Shown piece by piece: positions 23,626-34,817 of a DNA stretch of 64,000 nt (position 1 is its first letter; each line of letters starts with the position of its first letter). The notes under the pieces were generated by a model that was not told the origin of the DNA, did not search any database, and worked only from the letters and a program-made list of their open reading frames with translations. The DNA is from Brachionus plicatilis (Eukaryota > Rotifera > Eurotatoria > Ploima > Brachionidae), in NCBI GenBank assembly GCA_010279815.1, contig QEOQ01000640.1:1198778-1262777 (forward strand), written 5' to 3'. A program made the position numbers and the translations under genes.

Positions 23626-24412
23626 CAAGTCACGGAGGGGGCTGCGCCCCCTCCGTACCTCCCCAGCTTTGAAATTTTAAAATAAATTTTACAGACACTT
23701 GATTTTACAATTGAGGTTTTTTGACATGTCATTAAGATTTTGTCTGCTTTTGAAAGTTATTTTTAAAAAAAAAATATATATATATACTAACGTTTAGTTT
23801 AAAATATATAATAATTATTCACGAGTTTAAATTTTAGGCTTTTAAAGTGGTGGGGAATAACGCAGTGTAGTATTAATTTTCATTGTAACGTAAATGTCCG
23901 ATAAATATGACATGTCACTAAAACAGAGTAACCCTATTTAAGTGACATGTAATATTTCAGTGAACACTGATTTTTAAAATTGAAATATTCGCTTTTAGTG
24001 ACATGCAACAAAAAGCGAATATGCATAACATTTTCATAAAAAATAGCAATATTTATGCATATTTGCTTATTGTTGCATGTCACTAAAAGCGAATATTTCA
24101 ATTTTAAAAAATCAGTGTTCACTGAAATATTACATGTCACTAAATTTGTTAGTGACATGTCATATTTATCGGACAATTACGTTAGAACCAATTTCAAAAG
24201 AGAATGTGAATTTGTATATTTAGAGATGTACAATAACGCTAACCTATTATATTGAATATATCTATTAAGGTTTTTTATTTGTGGAGAAATAGCATTTATT
24301 TCCGCGAAAACAATAACGGTTTATTTCCTTGAAACGCTATGCTATGATTCAACAAAACGAATCCTTCTTTGTTGAGGTGAAAACACTGATGAGATTTGAG
24401 CATTTGATCCAT
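23626..24412 (+). repeat. Second copy of the dispersed repeat, left part, with GC hairpin
   Basis: It starts with CAAGTCACGGAGGGGG and the loop CTGCG, forming a strong hairpin with CCCCCTCCGT, then follows the consensus until about 24412. There an element of about 6 kb interrupts it; the repeat resumes near 30427. A palindromic insert lies at 23885-24186. Confidence 0.75.
23885..24186. mobile_element. 300-bp palindromic foldback element
   Basis: Long, nearly symmetrical inverted repeat. The left end contains GTCCGATAAATATGACATGT and the right end its complement, with inner arms AGCGAATATTTCAATTTT on both sides. It interrupts the dispersed repeat between TTAATTT and GAACCAA. The open frames on both strands here are mirror images and not genes. 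Confidence 0.85.
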
Positions 24413-24956
24413 ATTTCTTTCTAAATTGAGAATGTCGCTTGGTTTGTGGTTCCAAGCTAGTCTAAATAGTAGCCGAGTTCGCAGCCAAATTAAAAGTGCT
24501 CGGATGAGTGGCGCTGTTTATGATGAACGTCCCACGTGCTTCTTAGGGGAAGACGCCTTCATAACTTATGTATTGACCATCTTTGTACAATCCGACAAAC
24601 TGAATTTTGCTCTTTTTTTAAATGATTTCATTTAAATGAATATCTTGTTTTAATCATTTAAATCATTTTGTTCAATTTGTTCAGTTTGTATAGTTTTACT
24701 TTTTTTCTTGAGTTTAATGAGATTTGGGTTATCTTTTGTCTTTTTATATTATTTGATTTTAAAAATTGTCAAAATTTAAAGAAAAAAATTATTTAAAATA
24801 TTTTTATTGAAAAAATTATTTTAAAATTTTGAATAATTTCATTTCTCCCAATTAAAAAATAAAAAGTTTTCAAATTCTTCATCATTGATTGAATTTTTGC
24901 CGTTTTCACTCTAAGACTAATGAAAATTTTTGTCAAATATAATGCTTCTTCTCTAA

Positions 24957-25079
24957 TGAAAAACTGGAAATAATTTTCGATAATTAAAAATCTCATAATT
25001 AAGTCTGTTTGTAGCATCTTCTTTTATTTCGTCCAAAGCTAAATAAATTTCAAATATTGTTTCTGGATTCATCATTACA
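24957..25079 (-). CDS. Possible small exon, 40 codons
   Basis: The minus strand reads MMNPETIFEIYLALDEIKED and continues for 20 more codons with protein-like composition before a stop. An overlapping frame continues downstream as ALYLTKIFISLRVK. It lies at the left edge of the KDZ-bearing block, opposite in strand to the transposase. It may be an accessory gene exon of the element; no family recognised. Confidence 0.25.
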
Positions 25080-25301
25080 ATATTTTATTTTTTATTTAAA
25101 AAAAAATAAATTAATTTGTTTTATTTAATAAACAACGCTTACAGATAGAATAAAAAAATAATCACCTATCATTTTCATTTTCCATGTCCTTATAATTAGA
25201 ATAAATTAAAATTCTGCACTCATAAAAATTTTAAACAGGTATAAAATTCTTTCCTGATTATAGTTCAGAATAAAAATCAAGCTTACGAAAAAAATTATTA
25301 G

Positions 25302-26846
25302 AAATATGCTTTCTTGCGGTGATATGAATGAAATTACAGAGATTGCAAATAGTATTTCATTGCATGGTGTTTTTGATGAAACCTTAGCTGAAATATTATC
25401 AAATATAAGGGAAATATAAAAAAGGTATATTTTTATATTATTTATATTTTTTATTTAAAAAGTTTTGAATCTGGAGTTTCACTAGAATTTATTGTTGCCC
25501 CTTTAATATCTTCAGTTTCTCATTTTATGAACAAATCAAGGATAAGAATGACATTATCTCATTCAGAATCCTTTATTGTTTATACAGCACTTTTAGCAAA
25601 TGCTTCAACTGTTAAAAGTCCTGCTATGAGAATTTTTTCCCAAACTGCAGAAGAAATAGAACACAAACTTGGTATTAACGAAGCAAAGTCCATGCTTGCT
25701 AATGGTAATAAATTTTCTTTTATAGTTCTTATTTAATAATTCAAAATTAGGAGCAACTGTTGAAGCAATTATTGAACTTTTAAAAAATTTTGGACAAATC
25801 TTGTCACTTTATGATGAGAGTAGTTCATTTATTGGAGCTTTGGGACGCTACAATAATGGTAGAACGAGCTATGATCGTTCAATTCTTTAGCAAATTTTCA
25901 ATGGAACCACAATTAATAGAGATTTAAAATGTGGAAGAACACGATTAAAAAATCCAAAACTTAAAATTTGTATGCTTGGACATCCCTGTTCTTTTATAAG
26001 ACTTATTAAAGACGAAATTGATAATTTTGACGATGGTCTATTTCAGCGATTTTTAATGTGTGCCCCAAAGCCCCTTTTGAATTCTATAAAAGACATCAGA
26101 AAAAGTCCGCCAACAGAAACAAGTATGACGGCAATTTTGTACATGGTACATAAGTTTAATGAAAAATCTTTAGTCTTCAGCTTTGAAAAAGAAGCTGAAG
26201 TTGCCTATGATTCAATTTATGATACTTTTAGAAAAATTGTAGTTCAGGCTAACAATTTTGATTCATTTCTAAGGTAATTTTTAAAATTAATTAATAAATT
26301 TTATGCAAATTATTGTATCAATTATTTAATAGTGCAATGTTTGGTAAAGCAGCAACTCATCTTTTAAGACTGTGTGGCATTTTACATGTTTTTCAAGAGT
26401 CAATAATGTTTTTAATAAATAACCAAATTTTAGAGTGTAACAAAAGAGATTTAACAAACGAATTTGTTGAGAATGTTGACTCTGTTTTGAAAAATAAAGT
26501 TGTTGACATTACTATAATCTCGTCTAAGACAGTTTTACAGGCTCATGAATTATTTATATATTTTAATAAAAACCGCATGGTTTTAGCTAAATATGATATT
26601 GAATTAGAAATTGAATTTTATCAGTCAATCACTAATTACCTTGATAATTTGAAAATAAAAAAAAATTTGGGGAAAAATAGTTTCAGTAGATCTATGCTTT
26701 ATATTTTCAATAAAATTTTGTGCTTCCCGGGAAAAATAGTAAAAGCAAAAGATTTATGCCATAAAACGAGAAAAACAATTACTGAGTTTCATGACGCTTG
26801 CTTAGAATTAGAAAAATTAAATTTAGGACAAGTAGAAACACACTAA
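25302..26846 (+). pseudogene. DUF3987-like primase/helicase-type protein
   Basis: Coding text in four pieces: 25302-25420, about 25467-25704, 25751-26273 and 26333-26846, joined by introns of 45-60 nt with GT-AG ends. The text follows the DUF3987 order. There is a degenerate P-loop region (TALLANASTVKSPAMRIF), a Walker-B-like stretch (LSLYDESSSFIGALGRYNNG), HPCSFIRLIKDE with DGLFQRFLMCAPKP, and a C-terminal helix set GKAATHLLRLCGILHVF. DUF3987 proteins are P-loop relatives found with phage, plasmid and integrative-element primases. The Gly residues of the usual GxxGxGKS loop are missing here. An in-frame TAG lies at about 25888 and the first piece ends in a TAA, so the copy is probably dead. 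After the stop at 26846 the same frame stays open to about 26980 (ISLEILEANLNFIDVF). Confidence 0.6.
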
Positions 26847-27022
26847 GCACCGAATAATAAAAAAAGCTTCAAATTTAAAAAAATAAGTCTAGAGATTCTT
26901 GAAGCCAACTTAAATTTTATTGATGTATTCAAAATGATATCTGTCAACATCCTTGATTTCAAAGAATCACTAAATGGTAAAATTTATAGAAGAAAAATAT
27001 TGAGCTAATTTTTAATTTTTTA

Positions 27023-27243
27023 GAACTTCCAGCAAATTATTCATCAGAAGTTACAATTCACGATGAATTAACCACACTTAATAGTAATCACGATTCAGAA
27101 ATCGATATTGATAATAATAATGAAGAGCCTAACGTAGAGGGAACAAATTTAAGTAAAAAAATTGAGAATAACCAACGTATTTCGGATGAAAATATAAGAG
27201 TTGCTGAGATAAATAAAGAAAATTCAAGACCCAAAAGGAGGAG
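27023..27243 (+). pseudogene. Acidic linker exon between the two element genes
   Basis: An open segment bounded by AG upstream and GT downstream reads as an Asp/Glu/Asn-rich stretch (DSEIDIDNNNEEPNVEG) that ends in a basic cluster (ENSRPKRR). It could be the tail of the DUF3987-like protein, with the basic cluster acting in nuclear import, or the start of the transposase. Assignment is uncertain. Confidence 0.35.
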
Positions 27244-27577
27244 GTATTTTTATAATAGTTGATTAAAAAATTAATTTAAACTTTTTTATCTAAGAACAAA
27301 TAAGCTTTTATTATTTAGCAATAAAAATTCGAGTCAATTTCAATCAATTTCAAGCAAAGATTTATAAAAAAAAAAACATTCTTTTACAAATTTAATTTGG
27401 TTTTCAAACTGATAGAGATCATGTTTTAAATTTAATTGCCAATTGTCGCTTTATTAGCTCATGTTATGAAACATTCTTCTTAATTTAAAATTAAAAATAA
27501 ATCTGTTTTGTAAATTTCTTTCTTTGTATTTAAATAAATAAAATATTTTAACAAATAAATTCATTTTTTATTCTTAA

Positions 27578-29391
27578 TTGCAGACTAAAATTAGCATGGA
27601 AAGAAATCATTTCTGGCAGGACTTTTTAAAACCTTTTCAAAATATTGAGCAATTAGTAAAAGGGCTCTATAAAATTGGAAGATATCCACATTATGCTGAG
27701 ACAGACTTTGAAAAAATTTCTAGAATATTTTCTCATGTTATGAATTTTAATATAACTAAATCAGAATTTTCCAACTTTCTAAACAAAATCGAACTTTATA
27801 ATTCAATTTATCCAATTGATTTTTTCCTAAATTTCAAAAAGTTTGAGAAAAAAATAGATTACTTTTCATTACAAAATAATTTTGATTCAAATCTGGTTCA
27901 ATCAGATATATTAAAATGTTTGATTTGTTTGAATCCTTTGTTAAAATCTAATTTTAAATATAAAAAAGCTGTTATTTTTAGCATTGGTAAAAAAATATCA
28001 TCATGTTCCATTTTATCTAAATTTTGTCCATTTTGTAGTACTGAATTCTATTTAAGTTATTATGTGAAAGATAATAAGAGATATTTTTACAATAATTACG
28101 ATTCAAATAACTATATACATTTTTCTAATAAAACTGAATTTGAAATCCAAGTAATTGACCAACTAACTTCTGATCTTTTTTTCAAACAAACATCATTTAG
28201 CTCTTTTAGTAAAGCATTTAAACTATTTATACTCAAATTCTAATATGGAAAAAAATAAGCTTGTAGAACATCGCATCACAGAGAGCTGGTTTTACCATGT
28301 GTTTCTTCAGTTTCTAAAAAATGACATGAAACTTAATTTAGAAAAATTTGAATCACCAGATATCCAAAACTTAAGTGAATCATTATTATATTATAGGAAA
28401 TTCCTTTTTCAGAATTTTGTTAATTAATGGAAAAATCACCACCACGATGACCAAAAAAAACAAGAAATTTGTTTAATTTTGATAAATATAGATGGAAATT
28501 TTAAATGTAAAAGGCTAAAATGTATGTTTTCTGGAATTCAAATGAAATCTCAAGAATTAGATCCAATTTTGACTGGATGCATAAAAACACCTGAAAGGGG
28601 AAGTTATTTTTGTAATGAGCATCTAAACTTAACTAATAAAGTTTATTTCAAGATAAATGATGAAACTTTATCATATAATGTTAACCAAATAAAACCAGGA
28701 TCCTCATCTTTTACAGAAATAAAAAAAATACATGATTGTTTTTTAGCACAAGATGAAAATTACCTATTTTTAACTGAAGTTGAAAATGGAAAATTTTTAT
28801 GGCTGGAAAGAAATAAAATTGGAGAGCAAGAATTGAAGAGTTTTTTTGCTTAAAAAATTCTAACACTGAAATCAGTGATTTAACATGTGAGACCCTAAAA
28901 TCAAGAGCTTTATGTGAGTATAAAACACGAACAAGAGGAATCGCCATCTCAGCATTAAATTGTGTAATTGTGAATGGATATAAGGAACTTTTTGGCTCAG
29001 AAAGCTGTTCACAGATTATAATATATTATTTAGATATCATCGAAAATTATTAAAACGAAATTCCAAAATTTTTATTATATGATGATGGATGTCATTTAAA
29101 AAAAATGATTGACTCAAGAAAATTGTGGGAAAAGAGTACTCGATCAAAAGTTTTAAAAGATTTGAAAATAGCTATTGACAGATTTCATTTTGTAAATCAC
29201 AAAGATCGATGGTGTAAACAAAACATGAATCCCGACAAATATAGAGAGCTGGATGATTTAAATACTGTTGTTTGTGAAGAAATAAATTTTTGGTTAAGTG
29301 GTTTTAAATACAAATTAAAACACATGAATTTGGAACATTATCATTTTTTTATTTATTGTATGTTGAATATTTATAACAAAGAAAAATTGTA
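27578..29391 (+). pseudogene. KDZ-type (Zisupton-related) transposase, decayed
   Basis: Pieces in order: 27578-28208, then an intron of 58 nt, then 28267-28427, a TAA and frameshift near an A-run at 28460, 28479-28850, another frameshift, and 28855-29391 with a TAA near 29052. Features: a Cys cluster (CLICLNPL, then SCSILSKFCPFC), the first catalytic block INIDGNFKCKR, a second Cys/His cluster (GCIKTPERGSYFCNEH), RGIAISALNCVIVNGYKELF, the DDE-type block LLYDDGCHLKK, and the closing RFHFVNHKDRWCKQNMNP with LNTVVCEEINFWLSGFK. This order is that of the Kyakuja-Dileera-Zisupton superfamily. Several lesions show the copy is inactive. Confidence 0.75.
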
Positions 29392-29526
29392 AATAAATAA
29401 AAAAAAATAAAATAATTAATTTTTTTATTAATTGCTTGTTAAATATTTAATAAAAGAGAAATTATAAATAAAAAAATAAATAAAAGTAAATTTTTCTTTA
29501 TAATACCTTTAAAAACAAAAAAGGCA

Positions 29527-29670
29527 AAATGAACAAAATGAACAAACTGAACAAAATGAATAAACTGAACAAAATGAATAAACTGAACAAAATGAATATA
29601 CTGAACAAAATGAATAAACTGAACAAAATGAACAAATTGAATACAATGATTAAAATGAATTTTATATATG
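29527..29670 (+). repeat. 18-bp minisatellite
   Basis: About seven units of the form AACAAAATGAACAAACTG with small changes. It happens to be open as MNKMNKLNK and so on, which is not evidence of a gene. Two reverse-complement units stand near 24655-24700. Confidence 0.9.
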
Positions 29671-29754
29671 AAATACCTAATAGATTAGATTTTAGTGAGA
29701 TAGATTTAGCAATCTGAATGTATTAAATGCAGAACGTCCGATTAAGGACCGTCG

Positions 29755-30406
29755 TCATTTCCTCTCATAACTAAGCCGTATGCCGGTCCCAAGCCCGGAT
29801 GAAAAAATAGGAGGGTGACAAAAATTTTACGTAAAAATATTTTTAACTATTTTTATTAAAAAAAAAACACATCCTTGAAAAAAAAACATTGTTTAGGTAA
29901 AAAATTGTAATTTTGTTCAAGCTTTAACTTTAATTATTTTTCAAGTGTCTTGAATTACATTTAGTTCGTTGCCAAATTATAATTGCTCTGATATTTTCCA
30001 ACCAAATGTCGATTTTAAATTTGTCTTTAAAGTTTTCAAATAAAGATTTTAGAAGAATCAATTAAAAGAAGGATGAAACAATGACTTATTTTAATCAATT
30101 TTAAAAAATAAAGCTTTTATTAAAAATTCATTAAAAGCCACCATAACTCTGCCGTAAGCCGGTCCCAAGCCCAGGATGAGAAAAGAGGAGGGTGGTGGCA
30201 GCCACACTATGTGGTCTTCTACGAGTCTGAAGAAGAGCTGTATTACGGGTACATAGATCTACGGGTCTTTGTCCTAGTCTTGTCGTATGAGGGTGCCGCT
30301 GGCTTGACCATCATCCAGTATAGAATCTTAGCAGAGCGAGAACTTGTTTTACAGCTGACCCTCTTTGGATAGCCGTTACTTTAAAAGCCACCATAACTCT
30401 GCCGTA
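29755..30406 (+). repeat. Repeated GC-rich motif and 250-bp segment between direct repeats
   Basis: The motif CCGGTCCCAAGCCC followed by GGATGA, an A-run and GGAGGGT occurs near 29780 and 30160. The sequence AAAGCCACCATAACTCTGCC occurs at about 30133 and 30383 as a direct repeat around a GC-rich stretch of 250 bp. Composition contrasts strongly with the surrounding DNA. It looks like the end of a retroelement or a tandem non-coding element; I cannot name it. Confidence 0.6.
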
Positions 30407-30426
30407 TGCTGTTCCGGACTGGTTTG

Positions 30427-31890
30427 TGAACACCGATGGGATTTGAGCATTTGATAGATTTTTTTGTTGTCTTTAATTTCATGCCATGTTAAATTGTTTT
30501 TGTAAATTACTTTTAAACATTAATTACATACAAAGTTTTTGTAAAATTTTTAATTGATTAATTATTTATGAAGCCTAATGTGATTCGTAAATCAGATTTT
30601 TTTTTATTTTGCAACTTACCTATGTGGCTTAGATTTTTTTTAAATAAATAAATAAATGAATAAACAAAAGGAATACATAAGTTATTATATTCAAGGTTTA
30701 TTAATAAACATTTTTACCTTATTCTCAAACGACATTTTAAGAGTTTTAATTTATTTTTATTTACAATTAATATCAAGAATATCATTATCAACGTTCAAAG
30801 TAAAGCAGCTTTTAAAAATTTCTTCTTAAATTTTTTCACAGCCAAAATTTAAACTTCTGCCAACCTCGTATACAAATTTTATAAAATGGCGAAGATGTTT
30901 GCTCCAAAAACAATGGTTAAAAAACTGAAAAGTATTTTTTAAATATCGTTAAAAACCCTTCTTTATTTGTGACCAAAGTTGAAATTAATCTCATTTTTTA
31001 TAGTAAATTATTTCTTTACGAGTAAATGGAATAAATGGTTCTTAGAATATGGACAGTTATTTGATTAGAGAACTTTAAAGGGTCCCATCTAAAGTTTTAT
31101 GCATTTTTCATGGATAGAATCTAGGATAAATTTGGTAAGCAATTGACTATTTGAGAGGTTGAAAGAAATTATTGAGTTGTTCTAAGAGCGCTTCTTTTAG
31201 TTTACTCAATAACTATAATATCTATTTAATTTATATTACCCTTAATATTGTGCACTTTTTAAAAAGAATTTTTCAAAAAATAATCAATTTATATTCGGAC
31301 TTTTTTAATTAATTAACTACAAAGCAACAGATTAATTTTGAATAATTCCACTATAAAACACAGAAACTCCTCCCAACCTCGGAAATAAATCTTATAACAT
31401 GGCGAAGATTTTCACTCCAATAGGACCATTAAAAAACTGAAAAGAATTTTTTAAATATAGTTGTGAATAATCAAAATCAATGTAAAAATTTGTATTTTTT
31501 CTTATAAAATTATTTCAACTAATATTATTTATTGAAAATGTAAATAATTCATTGAGAATTAAATTTAAGATTTAACTTCCGTATTTGATTAAATTTTAAA
31601 TTAGTTGAAAATAAAGAAAAAGTTTCATGTTTAGTGAGATCATCACTAGTCCTTTACTTGTGCGCATTTTAATAAAAAATTTTCAAAAAATTAATCAAAT
31701 TAAATTCGCACTTTTTTAATTAATTAACTACTAAGCAATAGATTAATTTTAAATAATTCGACTAAGAACACAGAAACTCCTCCCAACCACGTATACAAAT
31801 CTTTTAACATGGCGAAGATTTTTACTCCTTTACAACCATTAAAAAACTGAAAAGTATTTTTTAAATATAGCTGTGAATAAAAACTCGGTT
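30427..31890 (+). repeat. Dispersed repeat, right part and a further partial copy
   Basis: Continues the consensus interrupted at 24412 and ends at about 31470 (AAATATAGTTGTGAATAA). After sequence shared with 4060-4260 (reverse complement) a second partial end copy follows at about 31660-31885. The end module with ATGGCGAAGAT occurs three times in this stretch (30890, 31400, 31810). Confidence 0.75.
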
Positions 31891-32351
31891 TAAAAAAATT
31901 TTTTTTGAGAGTGAGAGAGAGAGAAAATAATTTTACAATTTTTTAATTATTAATAAATAGCGTCATTGCATTTTATGGTCTTGTTCGGCTAATTTGGTTA
32001 AATGAAATATTATTTGGACTAATTTGGTGATTTTTCGACCAATAGGGTTAAATATATTTAACCTTTTAAGCCCTAAAAATAACCCCATTATATGAAGCCT
32101 TAAGGACATTACCTAAAATTCTGACAAAATTCTCTTAGATACTTTAAACTGTGATGAATCTAACGGGCGAAATAGGTTAGAGCTTAAGTATTGCCTAGGA
32201 CCTTAAAAAACACCCTTTTCCCGAATTACTAAATCGAGAGTTTTTCACCTTATTAGGCGTAGTCGAACTTTAAAAGAAAAAAAGCATGTAACGAATTTTT
32301 TTAAAAATATATCACACATATCATTCGATTCCTCTCCTCGGGTTCTACATA

Positions 32352-33800
32352 CAGTCAGTTCTCGTTAATCCGAACAGACTTATTTTCAAGAATTCTCTTC
32401 GGACTATCAAAACTTCGGTTAACCGATAATCCGAAGAAACTCAAATTTATAAAAAAAAATTGGTTTAACGAAAATTAATTTATTGAAACAAAAGAAAACA
32501 ATTTATTTTATAATATTATTATAATTACGGATAAAATACTTATTCTTTATTAACAAAATTATCTAAGGTAGCTTGTTTTGCATTAAATTGACTATATTTA
32601 AACTTATTTGTTAATTTCATTAATAGGCTTAACTCTTCTTCACTTAAACGTTCCTTTTCTTGATTAAATTTGAAAAGATTGTCAATTGATTCTACAACGC
32701 TACTAAAAGCAACTGGTTTAGTTTCCGGTTCAACTATTTCTTCTAAAACAATATCTTCATCGTCTTTTGGTACATCATTTTCATAATTTATAAAATTATC
32801 AATTCAATAGTTTCATTTTCAATCATTTCCGTTCTCGGAACATAAGCAAATCTTGATAAGTCAAATCTTCGACAAAGATCTCTAACTTCTTTTCTAAGAG
32901 AGTAATAATTTTGATTTAAAATGTTGCTTCGAATAATCTCTTTGTCACTTTTAATTATATTGACATGCTCAAAACAATGTTTGACGGTTTTTGGAGTTAC
33001 ACTATTCCAAGCATCTTTTATCATTTGAATTGCTTGTTTAACATCAGGAGCGACTAATTTGTTTTTTGTTTCTAATGAAACTAAATAATGTTGCACGACT
33101 AATTTTTTATAATGACACTTAAAAGACCGGATTATTCCAGCGTCCATAGGCTGAAATACTGAAGTCGTGGTGGGTGGTAAAAAATGAATTTTTACGTTCC
33201 TTAAGTTCAATGGCATGTGACTAGATGCATTATCTAATAAAAGAAGAACATTTCTTTTTTCTTTAATCATTCGTGAATTGATTTTTTTTAACCAATCTTG
33301 AAAGAAAGAACCCGTCATCCAAGCTTTCGCGTTGCTATAATAATGTACATAACTAATTTAAACTTTTGATTGAATTTGACTATTAAATCTTTTTTTTTAA
33401 ATTTATTGCCGCATTTTGAATTTTCAACGTAAAACAAACAAATTTCTCTTTTTTGATCAAGAGTTAGCTCTATTTTTTTCCGAGGTGGAGCTTTATCAGA
33501 TAAAAAAGGAACTGTTTTCGTAATTTTTAATTGTAACAAACAAAAAGAGAGTGAAAATTAATTAAGACAAGTTTGTGAACTTAAAAAAAAAATTATCATA
33601 ACAATAAAATCAAAGTACAGTCTAAATTACCAAATCTTAACATTTCAGCGAATTTTTTATTCGAATTAGCAAACTCATCAATTTCGGTTTAGCAAGGTTA
33701 AATTACATGTATTTTTCACTAAACAGCTTTTTTTTGTAAAATTTCTTCGGTTAATCGCGGTTTTCGGATTATTGGGTTTCGGATTAACGAGATCTGACTG
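32352..33800 (-). mobile_element. Tigger/pogo element, internally deleted
   Basis: Ends CAGTCAGTTCTCGTTAATCC and, reverse-complemented, CAGTCAGATCTCGTTAATCC, each flanked by TA. Both the terminal sequence and TA target site are typical of pogo/Tigger elements. At 1449 bp it is shorter than autonomous Tiggers (about 2.4 kb). The transposase reading frame inside is split and lacks its middle part. Confidence 0.9.
32788..33539 (-). pseudogene. Tigger/pogo transposase remnant
   Basis: Two pieces on the minus strand. 33539-33315 carries a CENP-B-type N-terminal helix-turn-helix (RKKIELTLDQKREICLFYVE). 33318-32788 carries the DDE_1 catalytic end: LLLLDNASSHMPLNLRNVKI with the second Asp, then FLPPTTTSVFQPMDAGIIRS with the third. 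The second helix-turn-helix and first catalytic Asp that should lie between are missing, so a deletion joined the two parts. The protein cannot be active. Confidence 0.85.
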
Positions 33801-33896
33801 TATTAAGATATATTTTTAGGAAGAAGCTTTTAAAATAGAGGAAATATAGGGGGTTTTCAAATTCTGTCACCCTATTAACCGATAACCGCTTTTGAC

Positions 33897-34193
33897 TAGG
33901 GGTGGGAAATCGGTTCGATTTGTAAACCGGTTTATGAAAAGGATTCTAATTTAAAACCTGTTCAATTTTGAATAAAAAAAAATAAAGAAATGAATTTTTT
34001 ATTTTTTAATAATGAATTGAACTTTTTTTAATTGTTTAATTGAAAAAATAAAAAATTTATAAAGAAAAAAAATTTTTTGAGCCAAAAATCTTCCTTGTAT
34101 TCCTCTGATATAAGCGGTTTAATACAGGACCGGTTTCAAAAACGAACTAGTTCCATAAACCGGTTTACAAATCGAACCAGTTTCCCACCCCTA
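33897..34193. mobile_element. hAT-type MITE with 8-bp target duplication
   Basis: Terminal inverted repeats start TAGGGGTGGGAAATCGGTTC on the left and, reverse-complemented, TAGGGGTGGGAAACTGGTTC on the right. The flanks CTTTTGAC and CCTTTGAC form an 8-bp duplication with one change, as expected for hAT. Length is 297 bp with no coding capacity. Confidence 0.9.
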
Positions 34194-34424
34194 CCTTTGA
34201 CCAGATTACCATATATTTATTGATTAACGTTTTTTAATTTTAGAACCGCCTTTTTTTGCATTTTTTTAAATTTTTTTTTATTAACATGTATACTGCTAGT
34301 TGTTTGACAAAAAAAATACTTAAAATATAAAGTTGTTTTTATTGAAAATTTATTGAAAATTTATTGAAATTATGGAATGGCTTTTTGCCGACAAAAACCG
34401 ATATATACTGTTTATACCATATTA

Positions 34425-34817
34425 CAGTCGACCCTCGATAATCCGACCCATTTGTTCGACAATTTGATGTCGGAAACTTGATAGTCCGAAATTGAGAAAA
34501 AATTAAAAAACCTCGGATTAAAGAAAACTTTTATTTACAAAATTTTATTCCTAAATTTAGCAAAATTTAATTATTAATTTAAATTTATTTTTTTTACGTA
34601 AAACACACAATAAATTTATAATACAAAAAACAAAATTGTTAAATTTTTCTGATATTGTCGTTCCACCTATCTTAACTTTATACTTTTTACTAAAATATAA
34701 TGCGACATGTAGCCGGTTGAAATTAGAATTTTTCTTATGAAATTGGATAATTTCTCTTTTAATATCCATAGTCAAATCTGTACGATTTCTTAAAACTTTT
34801 AACCCTAGTTTGTCCAT
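34425..34817 (-). pseudogene. Second Tigger/pogo fragment, N-terminal DNA-binding part
   Basis: The end CAGTCGACCCTCGATAATCC next to TA at 34423 is a pogo-like terminus. The minus-strand frame 34817-34557 encodes a CENP-B-like helix-turn-helix (DLTMDIKREIIQFHKKNSN, then SKKYKVKIGGTTIS). The catalytic region and the other terminus are absent. Confidence 0.75.

Larger units (their letters stand above)
24412..30427 (+). mobile_element. Decayed KDZ-type transposon with DUF3987-like gene
   Basis: A block of about 6 kb interrupts the dispersed repeat; the sequence GATTTGAGCATTTGAT of the host repeat is present on both sides (near 24390 and 30440). Inside, on the plus strand, are a DUF3987-like gene (25.3-26.85 kb), an acidic exon (27.02-27.24 kb) and a KDZ-type transposase (27.58-29.39 kb). 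Both main genes carry stops or frameshifts. Sub-terminal AACAAAATGAACAAACTG-type arrays face each other (about 24655-24700 inverted, 29527-29670 direct), which would be natural sub-terminal repeats of one element. Exact termini are not resolved, because GC-rich unrelated DNA lies at both edges (24430-24560, 30136-30406). Confidence 0.6.

Noticed and set aside
23934..24255. Pair of opposite-strand ORFs
   Set aside because: They lie in a palindromic element and are complements of each other.
24426..24635. 69-codon ORF in GC-richer DNA
   Set aside because: No recognisable protein; composition change fits an element edge rather than a gene.
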